DNA from: an uncultured Mycobacteriaceae bacterium
Lineage (GTDB): Bacteria; Actinomycetota; Actinomycetes; Mycobacteriales; Mycobacteriaceae
Assembly: GCA_902826815.1 (NCBI GenBank)
Contig: CADEGF010000033.1
Location: 1 to 64,000, forward strand
Length of the DNA: 64,000 nucleotides
Direction of reading: 5' to 3'
In this document: piece by piece, positions 18,418-26,253 of the stretch
Layout: each line of letters starts with the position of its first letter
Numbering within the stretch: the stretch's first letter is position 1
The notes under the pieces: model-generated
What the model was told of the DNA's origin: nothing
What the model saw: the letters and a program-made list of their open reading frames with translations, nothing else
Databases searched by the model: none
Position numbers and translations under genes: made by a program

Positions 18418-19947
18418 TCATGCGCGCGGGAGCCTTCGTGCGTCGAGCGCGCCGAACAGTCCGTCCGCGCGGTTCCAACCCGCAGCCAACCGTTCAGCCT
18501 GCTCGCGCCGTCCCGTCGCGAGCGCTCCCGCGATCTCCCGGGTGGCGTGCGCGTGCAGGTGTGCGCGGTAGCGGGCGTAGTCGGCAGCGGAGTCCTTGCT
18601 GACCATGAACGGCCAGTCGCTGGACACCGTCAGCAGCGTCTCACGCAGGATCTGATCGGCGACCATGTCGCGTGCGACAGGAGCGCCGACCGACGCGTTC
18701 TGCTCGAACGCCTTGTCCACGGTGCTCAGCGCGGTGTCGACGACTTCGGTGTTCAGCTGAACCAGATCGGCGACCTTCTCGCCCGACCAGACCGACCAGT
18801 CCTTCCCGGAACCCCAAGAGCTGGGCGGCAATTCGACCGCCGCACCGGTGAATCCGTCGGCAACCGCGTCGGACAGCGTGCCGACGCGGATGCCCGCAGC
18901 GGGCAGTTCCCGCAGAACACGCTCCAGCCACAGCGGCCCCTCGTACCACCAGTGCCCGAAGAGTTCGGTGTCGAACGCGGCGATCACATGCGCGGGCCGA
19001 CCGATCCGCTCGCTCTCGGTGACGAGGCGTCGCCGCACCACGTCGACGAAATCGGCGACGTGTCCGTCGACGGCCCGGTCGGCGCGTTCGGGGTCATAGG
19101 GCGCCTTGGCATCAGAGGGAACGTTGCGACCGGTCACGCGGGCCGGCTTGAGGCCGGTGATGTGGTCGTAGGTGTGGAAGTCGCGATAGGCCGCATGGCC
19201 CGGATAACCGGACTTCGGCGACCACACCCGATAGCTGACCGCAAGATCGCGACCGAACGCGACGACATCGGTATCGCCGACCGGTCGTCCCAACGCGGTG
19301 TCTCCGTGCAGCGACGGACCGTCGACCATGAAATGCCCGACACCGGCTGCGGCGTAATCGAATTCCATGCCAGGCGCGTACGCGCACTCCGGCGCCCAGA
19401 TGCCTTTCGGTGTGTGCGCCAGCCGTTGGTGTGCGTCGGCGAGGCCTTCGCGCAGCGCGAACTCGCGCAGTCGCGTGTTCAGCAGAGGCTGGAACGGATG
19501 CGACAGCGGTCCGCCGAGCAACTCGATGGTGGTTCCGTCGATCAACTCGCGCAGCAGGGGGCTGGCGCCGTGCCGCCACAGCGTGGTGAACTCGTCGAGC
19601 TCACGATCGGCTTCGGCGACCTCGCGAATGCCGAACTCCCGCAATGGTTCCGGCAGGGTGGTGGCCTCCTTGGCGCGCAGCCGCCAGTTGGCCAGCCAGT
19701 GATGCATACCCGTCAGCGAATACGGGTCGTCGAGTTGCGCGGTGACCACGGGAGTCATCCCGAGCGTGAGTAAGTGGCCGCGGTCCTCGTCGGCCAGCTT
19801 GCGCAGCACCCGCATCAACGGCAGGTAGGCCGCCGACCACGACTGATAGAGCCATTCCTCGCCGACCGGCCAGCGACCGTGATGGGCCAGCCACGGCAGA
19901 TGGGTGTGCAGGACCAGGGTGAATAGCCCCGGTACCGGCTCACTCAT
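18418..19947 (-). CDS. GH57 glycoside hydrolase / branching enzyme of MGLP (Rv3031 type)
   Basis: A glycoside hydrolase family 57 protein of 509 residues that branches or trims alpha-1,4-glucans; in mycobacteria it belongs to the MGLP pathway. The start motif LVLHTHLPWLAHHGRWPVGE contains the family's HxHxP signature. The nucleophile glutamate is in GIWAPECAYAPG (about residue 190) and the acid/base aspartate in AAFDTELFGHWWYEG (about residue 350). The helical C-terminal domain, including WSVWSGEK and SSDWPFMVSKDSAADY, is as in branching-enzyme members. Its ATG overlaps the upstream methyltransferase stop by 4 nt (19944-19947), so they are co-translated. Confidence 0.93.
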   Translation of the reverse strand: MSEPVPGLFTLVLHTHLPWLAHHGRWPVGEEWLYQSWSAAYLPLMRVLRKLADEDRGHLLTLGMTPVVTAQLDDPYSLTGMHHWLANWRLRAKEATTLPEPLREFGIREVAEADRELDEFTTLWRHGASPLLRELIDGTTIELLGGPLSHPFQPLLNTRLREFALREGLADAHQRLAHTPKGIWAPECAYAPGMEFDYAAAGVGHFMVDGPSLHGDTALGRPVGDTDVVAFGRDLAVSYRVWSPKSGYPGHAAYRDFHTYDHITGLKPARVTGRNVPSDAKAPYDPERADRAVDGHVADFVDVVRRRLVTESERIGRPAHVIAAFDTELFGHWWYEGPLWLERVLRELPAAGIRVGTLSDAVADGFTGAAVELPPSSWGSGKDWSVWSGEKVADLVQLNTEVVDTALSTVDKAFEQNASVGAPVARDMVADQILRETLLTVSSDWPFMVSKDSAADYARYRAHLHAHATREIAGALATGRREQAERLAAGWNRADGLFGALDARRLPRA

Positions 19948-20729
19948 GGCCGCACCGCGATGGCGACGAGATCGAGGCTGTCATCGATATCGCGGTCGTC
20001 CGCGTCGGTCAGGTCGAAATCGTCTGCGGTGACCGAGGCGACGTCGGCCAGCAGGTCGTCGGGCCATGGCGCGTCGGCGAGCGCGCGGGCGACCTGTGCC
20101 TCGATGATCGAGCCGCCGTGCCTGTCGTCCAGCTCGGCCAGGCCGCGGCCGTGGAAGACACCGTGGATGGCTTCGAGAGTGAAGCCTGCGGTCTCCAGCA
20201 GCTCGGTCAGTTCGCCGGCGTTCAGCTCGCGGGTGTGGAACGGGTTGATCGGGGTGTCGCGGCCGGGGGAGAAGGTCACCCGGTTGGGCGTCGACATCAG
20301 CAGAACGCCTGATGGCCGCAGTACCCGCAGGCATTCGGCCACGAACTGTGGCTGATCCCACAAATGCTCGATCACTTGGAAGTTCACCACTACATCGACC
20401 GAGCCGTCGGCCAGCGGAAGCTCAGCCAGATTGCCGTGGCGCATGTCCACCCGCGGATAGCGGGCACGCACATGGGCCACGGTGGCCTCGTCGTAATCCA
20501 ACCCGATCACCTTGCGCGCGACGTCGGCGATGAGGTCGGCGCCGTAGCCCTCGCCACAGCCGGCCTCCAGCACGTCGCGACCGGTGCAGCGGTCGCGTAA
20601 TCGCTGGTAGACCACCTCGTGGCGGCGGAACCAGTAGTTTTCCTCGGCCAACCCGGGAATCGTGCGTTCTCCGGTCAGCGGCAGGGCACCCTCGGGCCCG
20701 GCCGGACCGTCGGTAACAAATGAGCTCAT
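19944..20729 (-). CDS. SAM-dependent methyltransferase of the MGLP cassette (Rv3030 type)
   Basis: A class I methyltransferase of 261 residues: motif I VLEAGCGEGYGADLIA, motif II-like VIGLDYDEATVAHVRARY, VDVVVNFQVIEHLWDQPQFV, and LRPSGVLLMSTPN. It precedes the GH57 and GT4 genes in an operon, so a role in methylating the sugars of methylglucose lipopolysaccharide is inferred from this conserved grouping. The start ATG 20729 is preceded by TAGCCT on the minus strand at 20740-20745, 10 nt away, so the leader is very short. It is divergent from etfB across a 220-bp control region. Confidence 0.9.
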   Translation of the reverse strand: MSSFVTDGPAGPEGALPLTGERTIPGLAEENYWFRRHEVVYQRLRDRCTGRDVLEAGCGEGYGADLIADVARKVIGLDYDEATVAHVRARYPRVDMRHGNLAELPLADGSVDVVVNFQVIEHLWDQPQFVAECLRVLRPSGVLLMSTPNRVTFSPGRDTPINPFHTRELNAGELTELLETAGFTLEAIHGVFHGRGLAELDDRHGGSIIEAQVARALADAPWPDDLLADVASVTADDFDLTDADDRDIDDSLDLVAIAVRP

Positions 20730-20949
20730 CGCAAAAGGCAGGCTAACCCAGGAGGGGGGTCGGTGGCCGCTTCGCGAGCGGTTGGGCCGATCTCCAGCGA
20801 CTCAGGGGAAGTCGGAGAACAAACTTCGACCAGCTATGGTGTTCGTGCGAACCACCTTAAGTTACCGACGAGTAACATGGTGGCGGATGCTTTGACCGTG
20901 GTAGTGGGGACCGACCGCCGGTCTCCTTCGAGGAGGACGAACCAGACTC
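20730..20949. promoter_or_regulatory. Divergent control region (MGLP operon / etfBA) with GTTAC palindrome
   Basis: The 220-bp gap holds, on the minus strand, the -10 box of the methyltransferase (20740-20745). At 20861-20876 lies a perfect inverted repeat, GTTAC-N6-GTAAC, of the kind bound by TetR-type regulators. A purine-rich ribosome site (GAGGAGGA, about 20930-20937) lies before the etfB ATG. No small ORF with convincing features is seen. Confidence 0.5.
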
Positions 20950-21741
20950 ATGACGAACATCGTGGTCCTGATCAAGCAGGTCCCTGACACGTGGTCGGAG
21001 CGCAAGCTGTCCGACGGCGACTTCACCCTTGACCGCGAGGCCGCCGACGCCGTGCTCGACGAGATCAACGAGCGCGCCGTCGAAGAGGCGTTGCTGATCA
21101 AGGAGAAGGAAGGCGGCGAGTCGACCGTGACGGTGCTGACCGCCGGTCCCGAGCGCGCCACCGAGGCGATCCGCAAAGCCCTGTCGATGGGCGCCGACAA
21201 GGCCGTCCATGTGCTCGACGACGGCCTGCACGGCTCCGACATGGTCCAGACCGGATGGACGCTGGCGCGCGCACTCGGCACCGTCGAGGGCACCGAGCTG
21301 GTCATCGCGGGCAACGAGGCCACCGACGGTGTCGGTGGGGCCGTACCCGCCATCATCGCCGAATACCTCGGCCTGCCCCAGCTGACGCACCTGCGCAAGG
21401 TGACCGTCGAGGGCGGCAAGGTGACCGGCGAGCGCGAGACTGACGACGGCGTGTTCACCGTCGAGGCTCCGCTGCCCGCCGTGGTGAGCGTCACCGAGAA
21501 GATCAACGAGCCCCGCTTCCCGTCCTTCAAGGGCATCATGGCCGCCAAGAAGAAGGAAGTGACCACGCTGACGCTGGCCGAGATCGGCGTCGAGGGGGAC
21601 GAGGTCGGCGTGGCCAACGCCGGTACCAAGGTGACCTCGTCGACCCCGAAGCCGCCGAAGACGGCAGGCGAGAAGGTCACCGACGAGGGCGACGGCGGCA
21701 CGAAGGTCGCCGAGTACCTGGTGGCTCAAAAAATAATCTAA
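20950..21741 (+). CDS. etfB: Electron transfer flavoprotein beta subunit
   Basis: The beta subunit of ETF, which passes electrons from acyl-CoA dehydrogenases to the membrane quinone pool. The 263 residues begin MTNIVVLIKQVPDTWSERKL, the usual ETF-beta opening. The AMP-binding region VLTAGPERATEAIRKALSMGADKAVHVLDD and ETF-beta signature-like VTVEGGKVTGERETDDGVFT are present, with KKKEVTTLTL near the C-terminus. ATG 20950 follows a GAGGAGGA site. etfA follows after 47 nt. In mycobacteria this pair is often named fixA-fixB. Confidence 0.96.
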   Translation: MTNIVVLIKQVPDTWSERKLSDGDFTLDREAADAVLDEINERAVEEALLIKEKEGGESTVTVLTAGPERATEAIRKALSMGADKAVHVLDDGLHGSDMVQTGWTLARALGTVEGTELVIAGNEATDGVGGAVPAIIAEYLGLPQLTHLRKVTVEGGKVTGERETDDGVFTVEAPLPAVVSVTEKINEPRFPSFKGIMAAKKKEVTTLTLAEIGVEGDEVGVANAGTKVTSSTPKPPKTAGEKVTDEGDGGTKVAEYLVAQKII

Positions 21742-21788
21742 GCAGACCATTACGCCCACCCTCAAAGACTCCCGAAAGATAAGAACTC

Positions 21789-22745
21789 ATGGCTGAAGTA
21801 CTCGTGCTCGTGGAGCACGCCGATGGTGCCCCGAAGAAGGTCACCGCTGAACTGATCACCGCCGCCCGCGCGCTGGGCGAGCCCTCGGCCGTCGTCGTCG
21901 GCAAGCCCGGCTTGTCCGGCGGCCTCACCGACAGCCTGAAGGCCGCCGGTGCCACCAAGATCTACGTCGCAGAGTCCGACGACGCGGACACCTATCTGAT
22001 CACTCCGTTCGTCGACGTGCTGGCATCGCTGGTGGAATCCGCTACGCCCGCCGGTGTGGTGCTCGCCGCCTCGGCGGACGGCAAGGAGATCGCGGGCCGG
22101 CTGGCGGCGCGCATCGGTTCGGGTGTGCTGACCGACGTCGTCGAGGTCAAGGACGGCGGTAAGGCCGTTCACTCCATCTTCGGTGGCGCTTACACGGTCG
22201 ACGCCGAGGCCACCGGCGAGGTTCCGGTCATCACCGTGCGTCCCGGTGCGGTCGAGGCCGAGGCCGCCGACGGCGCAGGTGAGGTCGTCACGGTCGAGGT
22301 GCCCGCACAGGCCGAGAACGCAACCAAGATCATCAAGCGCGAGCCTGCGGTGGCAGGCGATCGCCCCGAGCTCACCGAGGCCACGGTTGTGGTCTCCGGC
22401 GGCCGCGGCGTCGGAAGCGCCGAGAACTTCAACGTGGTCGAGGAATTGGCCGACTCGCTGGGTGCCGCCGTCGGTGCGTCGCGCGCGGCCGTCGACTCCG
22501 GCTACTACCCGGGCCAGTTCCAGGTGGGCCAGACCGGTAAGACCGTGTCACCGCAGTTGTACATCGCCCTCGGCATCTCCGGCGCCATCCAGCACCGCGC
22601 CGGTATGCAGACGTCCAAGACGATCATCGCGGTCAACAAGGACGAGGAAGCGCCGATCTTCGAGATCGCCGACCTCGGCATCGTCGGTGACCTGTTCAAG
22701 GTCGCTCCGCAGCTGACCGAGGCCGTCAAGGCCCGCAAGGGTTAA
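21789..22745 (+). CDS. etfA: Electron transfer flavoprotein alpha subunit
   Basis: The alpha subunit of ETF (318 residues), partner of the preceding gene, carrying the FAD. The C-terminal FAD domain shows [20 protein letters not shown], then [46 protein letters not shown] in successive segments and the ending [21 protein letters not shown], all ETF-alpha hallmarks. The N-terminal domain opens [17 protein letters not shown]. It is the last gene of the unit, and its stop is followed within 10 nt by a perfect 17-bp terminator stem. Confidence 0.96.
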   Translation: MAEVLVLVEHADGAPKKVTAELITAARALGEPSAVVVGKPGLSGGLTDSLKAAGATKIYVAESDDADTYLITPFVDVLASLVESATPAGVVLAASADGKEIAGRLAARIGSGVLTDVVEVKDGGKAVHSIFGGAYTVDAEATGEVPVITVRPGAVEAEAADGAGEVVTVEVPAQAENATKIIKREPAVAGDRPELTEATVVVSGGRGVGSAENFNVVEELADSLGAAVGASRAAVDSGYYPGQFQVGQTGKTVSPQLYIALGISGAIQHRAGMQTSKTIIAVNKDEEAPIFEIADLGIVGDLFKVAPQLTEAVKARKG

Positions 22746-22754
22746 TCCGCGAAC

Positions 22755-22802
22755 AGACGCAAAAACCCCCGGCGCCCCGGCGTGTCGGGGGTTTTTGCGT
22801 CT
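22755..22802. terminator. Strong bidirectional terminator after etfA
   Basis: A perfect 17-bp stem, AGACGCAAAAACCCCCG at 22755-22771 and its exact complement at 22786-22802, with a 14-nt loop. The 5-T run inside the right arm follows a 6-G block. The arms match the family of the terminator at 1841-1890. It insulates etfBA from the catabolic island that follows. Confidence 0.9.
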
Positions 22803-22810
22803 TCTCGCCA

Positions 22811-22873
22811 GCGACAAATGGTCACCTGGCGCGCGGCGGCGCGTCCGCGCTGACTTGTCGCCCGACGTAGGGT
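22811..22873 (+). promoter_or_regulatory. Promoter region of the FGGY kinase gene
   Basis: TAGGGT at 22868-22873 lies 6 nt before the GTG start at 22880, a leaderless arrangement. A 7-bp inverted repeat, GCGACAA (22811-22817) and TTGTCGC (22855-22861), encloses a GC-rich segment and could be an operator or a structured element. Confidence 0.4.
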
Positions 22874-22879
22874 AGCGGC

Positions 22880-24361
22880 GTGGACGTGCTGCTCGGCATC
22901 GATATCGGCACCGGAAGTACCAAAGGCGTGCTGGTCGATACCTCGGGCAACGTCCTGGCGACGGAGACGATTGCGCACGCCATGGACCTGCCTCGGCCCG
23001 GGTGGGCGGAGATGGATGCCGAAGCGACGTGGTGGGTAGAGATCTGCGCCATCGCAACGAAGCTGACGGCGCAGATCCCCGCGGGGGCGGCCCTCGCGGC
23101 GGCTTGCGTCAGCGGTGTCGGCCCGTGCCTGGTCTTGTGTGACGAGGCACTGCGCCCGGTGCGCCCTGCCATCCTGTACGGCGTCGACACCAGGGCGACT
23201 GCCGAAATCGATTCGCTGACTGCCGAGTTCGGTGCCGACGCGATCCTGGAGAAGGCAGGCACGGCACTCTCAAGTCAGGCGGTAGGACCGAAACTGGAGT
23301 GGGTTCGCCGCCACGAGCCCGAGGTTTTCGAGAAGGCAACCCGCTGGTATGGGTCGAACGCCTACATCTCAGCCAAACTCACCGGCGAGTACGTGATGGA
23401 TCATCACACCGCCAGTCAATGCGATCCGCTCTACGCCACCCGCGATTTCGGGTGGAACACCGAATGGGCGCAACGCATCTGCGGCCATCTGCCGCTGCCG
23501 AGGTTGGTGTGGCCCGCCGACGTGGTCGGCACGGTGCACGCCGACGCGGCCGCCGCCACCGGCATACCGGCGGGAACCCCGGTCGCAGCGGGGACGGTCG
23601 ATGCGTACGCTGAGGCGTTTTCGGTCGGCGTTCGTCGTCCCGGCGACCAGATGCTGATGTACGGGTCGACGATGTTCCTCGTGCAGATCATCGACGGCTA
23701 CTACAGCGACCCGGTCTTCTGGACCACCGCGGGTGTCGAGCGCGACACGTTGGCCCTCGCCGCGGGCACGTCGACTGCGGGAAGCATGATCGGGTGGCTG
23801 CAGTCCGTCACCGGGGGTGCGGATTTCAACACGCTGATGGCCGAGGCGGAGGCCGTTCCGCCGGGCAGCGAAGGGCTGCTGGCGTTACCTTATCTCGCCG
23901 GTGAGCGCACGCCGGTGTTCGACCCGCAGGCCCGCGGGGTCTTCGCCGGGCTGACGCTGCGCCACGGCCGTGGACATCTGTTCCGGGCCGCCTACGAGGG
24001 AATAGCATTCGGGATCCGCGAGATCCTCGAACGTTTCGACGACGCACACGCCGGGCGGCGCACAGTGGCGGTGGGCGGCGGGTTGCGCAGCCCGGTATGG
24101 GCGCAGGCCGTCAGCGATGTCACCGGACGCATCCAAGAGGTACCCGAGCAGGCAATCGGCGCCAGTTACGGAGATGCTCTGCTCGCCGCGATCGGTGCCG
24201 GCTTGGTGCCCCCCGAGACCGACTGGGCCAAGATATCCCGCGAGATCACGCCTGACGCAAACCAGCGCCACCTATACGACGACCTGTACTCGACGTGGCG
24301 ACAGCTGTATCCCAATACCCGTGATCTCATGCACCGATTGGCCGATCAACCCATCGTGTAG
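22880..24361 (+). CDS. FGGY-family carbohydrate kinase (xylulokinase-like)
   Basis: A sugar kinase of 493 residues with the actin-like FGGY fold. Visible motifs: GIDIGTGSTKGVLVDTSGN at the N-terminus, YGVDTRATAE (substrate loop, about residue 95), GTVDAYAEAFSVG with the catalytic Asp (about residue 240), LPYLAGERTPVFDPQARG, and ATP-site AVGGGLRSPVWAQ (about residue 395). It phosphorylates a ketose or polyol; similarity is to xylulose/ribulose kinases but the substrate cannot be read. It is convergent with, and overlaps by 16 nt, the SDR gene of the tetritol island, so it has its own promoter. It may phosphorylate a ketose made by a dehydrogenase of the island. Start GTG 22880 is supported by the leaderless -10 box. 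Confidence 0.88.
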   Translation: MDVLLGIDIGTGSTKGVLVDTSGNVLATETIAHAMDLPRPGWAEMDAEATWWVEICAIATKLTAQIPAGAALAAACVSGVGPCLVLCDEALRPVRPAILYGVDTRATAEIDSLTAEFGADAILEKAGTALSSQAVGPKLEWVRRHEPEVFEKATRWYGSNAYISAKLTGEYVMDHHTASQCDPLYATRDFGWNTEWAQRICGHLPLPRLVWPADVVGTVHADAAAATGIPAGTPVAAGTVDAYAEAFSVGVRRPGDQMLMYGSTMFLVQIIDGYYSDPVFWTTAGVERDTLALAAGTSTAGSMIGWLQSVTGGADFNTLMAEAEAVPPGSEGLLALPYLAGERTPVFDPQARGVFAGLTLRHGRGHLFRAAYEGIAFGIREILERFDDAHAGRRTVAVGGGLRSPVWAQAVSDVTGRIQEVPEQAIGASYGDALLAAIGAGLVPPETDWAKISREITPDANQRHLYDDLYSTWRQLYPNTRDLMHRLADQPIV

Positions 24362-25107
24362 CCACCGTCGACCGGAACGTCGACGCCGGAAATCATACTG
24401 GCCGCGTCGGAGGCCAGCCACAGCACAGTGTCGGATACTTCCCGTGGTATCGCGAAGCGGCCCAACGGAATACGTGCGAGCATCGGGGCGGCTTTCACCT
24501 CTTCGCCCCATACCCGTTGACCCATTTCGGTGAGGACCACCGTGGGACACACCGAGTTGGCCCTGATGCCGTGTGCGCCAAGCTCTCGAGCCAGCACCTT
24601 GGTTGCCATCACCAGGCCGGCCTTGGACGCGCAGTACGCGTAGTGGTCGGGCAGCGGCGCCAGAGCCGCGGCCGACGCGACGGTGATGATCGAACCGCCG
24701 GTGCCCTGCTCGACCATCGACTTGCCCACCGCTGCCGCCAATAGCGCGGGGGCTCGCAGGTTGACCGCAATGGTGGCGTCGAACAGATCGGGATCGGTGT
24801 CGACGGCCGGTGCAGGGTGCGAGATCCCCGCGTTGTTGACAAGGACGTCGAGGCCACCGAAGGCTTCGACCGCAGCGCCGGCCAGCTGGTCAGGCCCGTC
24901 GGGGTGGGCGAGATCGATCGCTATGGTCTGGACTTTCACGCTGAAGTCGCCGGTGAGTGAACTGCGCACGGCAGCCAAGTCCGATTCATCTCGCCCGCTG
25001 AGAACCAGGGTTGCGCCCGCGGCTGCAAAGGTCCTCGCGATGTCGGCACCGATTCCCTTGGTGGCGCCCGTTATCAGCGCTCGTTTGCCATCGAGGACGG
25101 CCGCCAT
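24346..25107 (-). CDS. dthD: SDR polyol dehydrogenase, probable D-threitol dehydrogenase
   Basis: A short-chain dehydrogenase of 253 residues: cofactor loop ITGATKGIGADIA (about residue 13), NNAG (LVNNAGISHP), catalytic Ser in TVASAAALAPLP, YAYCASK with Tyr/Lys, and the family ending MISGVDVPVDGGYTMG. It lies one base downstream of the SorC regulator on the same strand, hence co-transcribed. In M. smegmatis the equivalent locus has an SDR shown to oxidise D-threitol to D-erythrulose (DthD). Assignment here rests on the same gene neighbourhood and is therefore probable, not proven. The frame extends upstream into the regulator gene, but ATG 25107 is the natural start. Confidence 0.8.
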   Translation of the reverse strand: MAAVLDGKRALITGATKGIGADIARTFAAAGATLVLSGRDESDLAAVRSSLTGDFSVKVQTIAIDLAHPDGPDQLAGAAVEAFGGLDVLVNNAGISHPAPAVDTDPDLFDATIAVNLRAPALLAAAVGKSMVEQGTGGSIITVASAAALAPLPDHYAYCASKAGLVMATKVLARELGAHGIRANSVCPTVVLTEMGQRVWGEEVKAAPMLARIPLGRFAIPREVSDTVLWLASDAASMISGVDVPVDGGYTMG

Positions 25108-25108
25108 G

Positions 25109-26137
25109 TCAGGACGCAGCCTCGGTGAGGGATGGGCTGGCCAGGATGTCGGCCGCGGTCGGCGAATCGGTGACGAGACGGTTGAAATAGCCGCCACGTG
25201 TGGCTGCGATGATCGACTCCACTTTTTCCTTGCCGACGGCGACCCCGATGGTTACCGGAATGTGCCGCAGCGCTTCGAGTTCCACCGCGATCAACCGTTC
25301 ACCACCTTCGAAGGTGACCGGGTCGCCGCCGCGGTCGAAGAACCGTGAGCAGACGTCGCCGACCGCGGTTCGCAGCGACGACGACGCGGTCGGCACGAAC
25401 CCTGGGATGTCAGAACGGATCAGCGGTGGCGCGCCTACCCCCATCAGCGCACAGCGCGCCTGCGGCCACAGGTCGAGCACGCGCTGGATGCTGGGGTCGT
25501 TGAGCAGCGAACGGTACAGCTCGGGTCCGGGCAACGCAGGAGCGAAGAGGTAATTTGCCCTGCCCCCAACACGATTGGCGACCAACCGGGTGATCTCGTT
25601 GGTCTGATACCAGTCCTCGGCCTGATCGTTGCCGCCGACCGTCGGGGCGATGACGACACCTGGCAGCGGAGTCAGGTCGTGCTGGGCGACCTCGTAGACG
25701 GTGCGACCCGACGACACCAGAAGCACGTCGCCGGGCAGCAACCCGGCTTCGCTGAGCGCACGACCCACGGCGGGAGCCAGCGGTCCGCCCATCACATCGA
25801 CCGTCGAGCGGCCCGGCCCCGGCGTGGGAAGGGGAGGCGCGAGGTAGACATTCTCCAGGTTCAACGCCCTGGCCAGCTGATCGGCGAGATCGCCCGGGCG
25901 TGCCTCGGCCGGAGGAACCACCTCGATCCGAACGATGCCCTGCCGTTTGGCCTCCGCGAGGAGCCGGCTGACGGTTGCCCGGCTGGTCCCCAGCTGCGCG
26001 GCCACCTCGGCCTGGGTGGCGTCGTCCTCGTAGTACAGCCGTGCCGCCGTGTAGAGCTGCGAGGCAGGAAAATGGCTGCCTTCCAGTTCAACGGCAGTGC
26101 TGTCGGCGGTTTGCTCAGCCGGAGCCGATCGAGGCAT
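25109..26137 (-). CDS. SorC/DeoR-type sugar-binding transcriptional regulator
   Basis: A regulator of 342 residues. The N-terminal HTH is at about residues 25-65 (LYTAARLYYEDDATQAEVAAQLGTSRATVSRLL, written in pieces YYEDDATQAEVAAQLG and TSRATVSRLLAEAKRQG). The rest is the SorC phosphosugar-binding domain (VSSGRTVYEVAQ, VIAPTVGGNDQ, PQARCALMGVGAPP, GVAVGKEKVESI). It probably senses a tetrose phosphate or ketose of this pathway and controls the divergent transporter operon. ATG 26137 is chosen; an ATG at 26161 would add 8 residues but would overlap the first operator copy. It is co-transcribed with the SDR gene. Confidence 0.88.
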   Translation of the reverse strand: MPRSAPAEQTADSTAVELEGSHFPASQLYTAARLYYEDDATQAEVAAQLGTSRATVSRLLAEAKRQGIVRIEVVPPAEARPGDLADQLARALNLENVYLAPPLPTPGPGRSTVDVMGGPLAPAVGRALSEAGLLPGDVLLVSSGRTVYEVAQHDLTPLPGVVIAPTVGGNDQAEDWYQTNEITRLVANRVGGRANYLFAPALPGPELYRSLLNDPSIQRVLDLWPQARCALMGVGAPPLIRSDIPGFVPTASSSLRTAVGDVCSRFFDRGGDPVTFEGGERLIAVELEALRHIPVTIGVAVGKEKVESIIAATRGGYFNRLVTDSPTAADILASPSLTEAAS

Positions 26138-26154
26138 GACGTCGAGTATCGCAC

Positions 26155-26197
26155 TGAACATCCGTTCTGTGAAGATTTTTGCTGAACATTCGTTCTG
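26155..26197. promoter_or_regulatory. Tandem operator of the tetritol island
   Basis: TGAACATCCGTTCTG at 26155-26169 and TGAACATTCGTTCTG at 26183-26197 are 15-bp direct repeats differing at one base, 28 bp apart. Each contains the palindrome GAAC-N4-GTTC. They stand between the divergent SorC regulator and the dehydrogenase-transporter operon, as expected for the regulator's binding sites. Confidence 0.7.
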
Positions 26198-26221
26198 GAC
26201 AAATGTGCAGCGACTCGATAC

Positions 26222-26237
26222 TGTGACCACAGCCACA
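26222..26237 (+). promoter_or_regulatory. Possible CRP (cAMP receptor protein) site
   Basis: TGTGACCACAGCCACA fits the CRP consensus TGTGA-N6-TCACA with one mismatch (CCACA). It lies 16 nt before the ATG at 26254 and next to a -10-like TACTGT at 26218-26223. Catabolite control of a sugar-alcohol operon is plausible. The position so close to the start would suggest repression or autoregulation rather than classical activation. Confidence 0.35.
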
Positions 26238-26253
26238 GTCGAAGGAGCTTCAG

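Noticed and set aside
18262-19773. 503-residue plus-strand frame over the GH57 gene
   Set aside because: Shadow of a gene with both GH57 catalytic motifs on the minus strand.
20730-20949. A small coding gene in the etfB upstream gap
   Set aside because: Short open frames there lack a ribosome site or a leaderless box and have no recognisable protein character.
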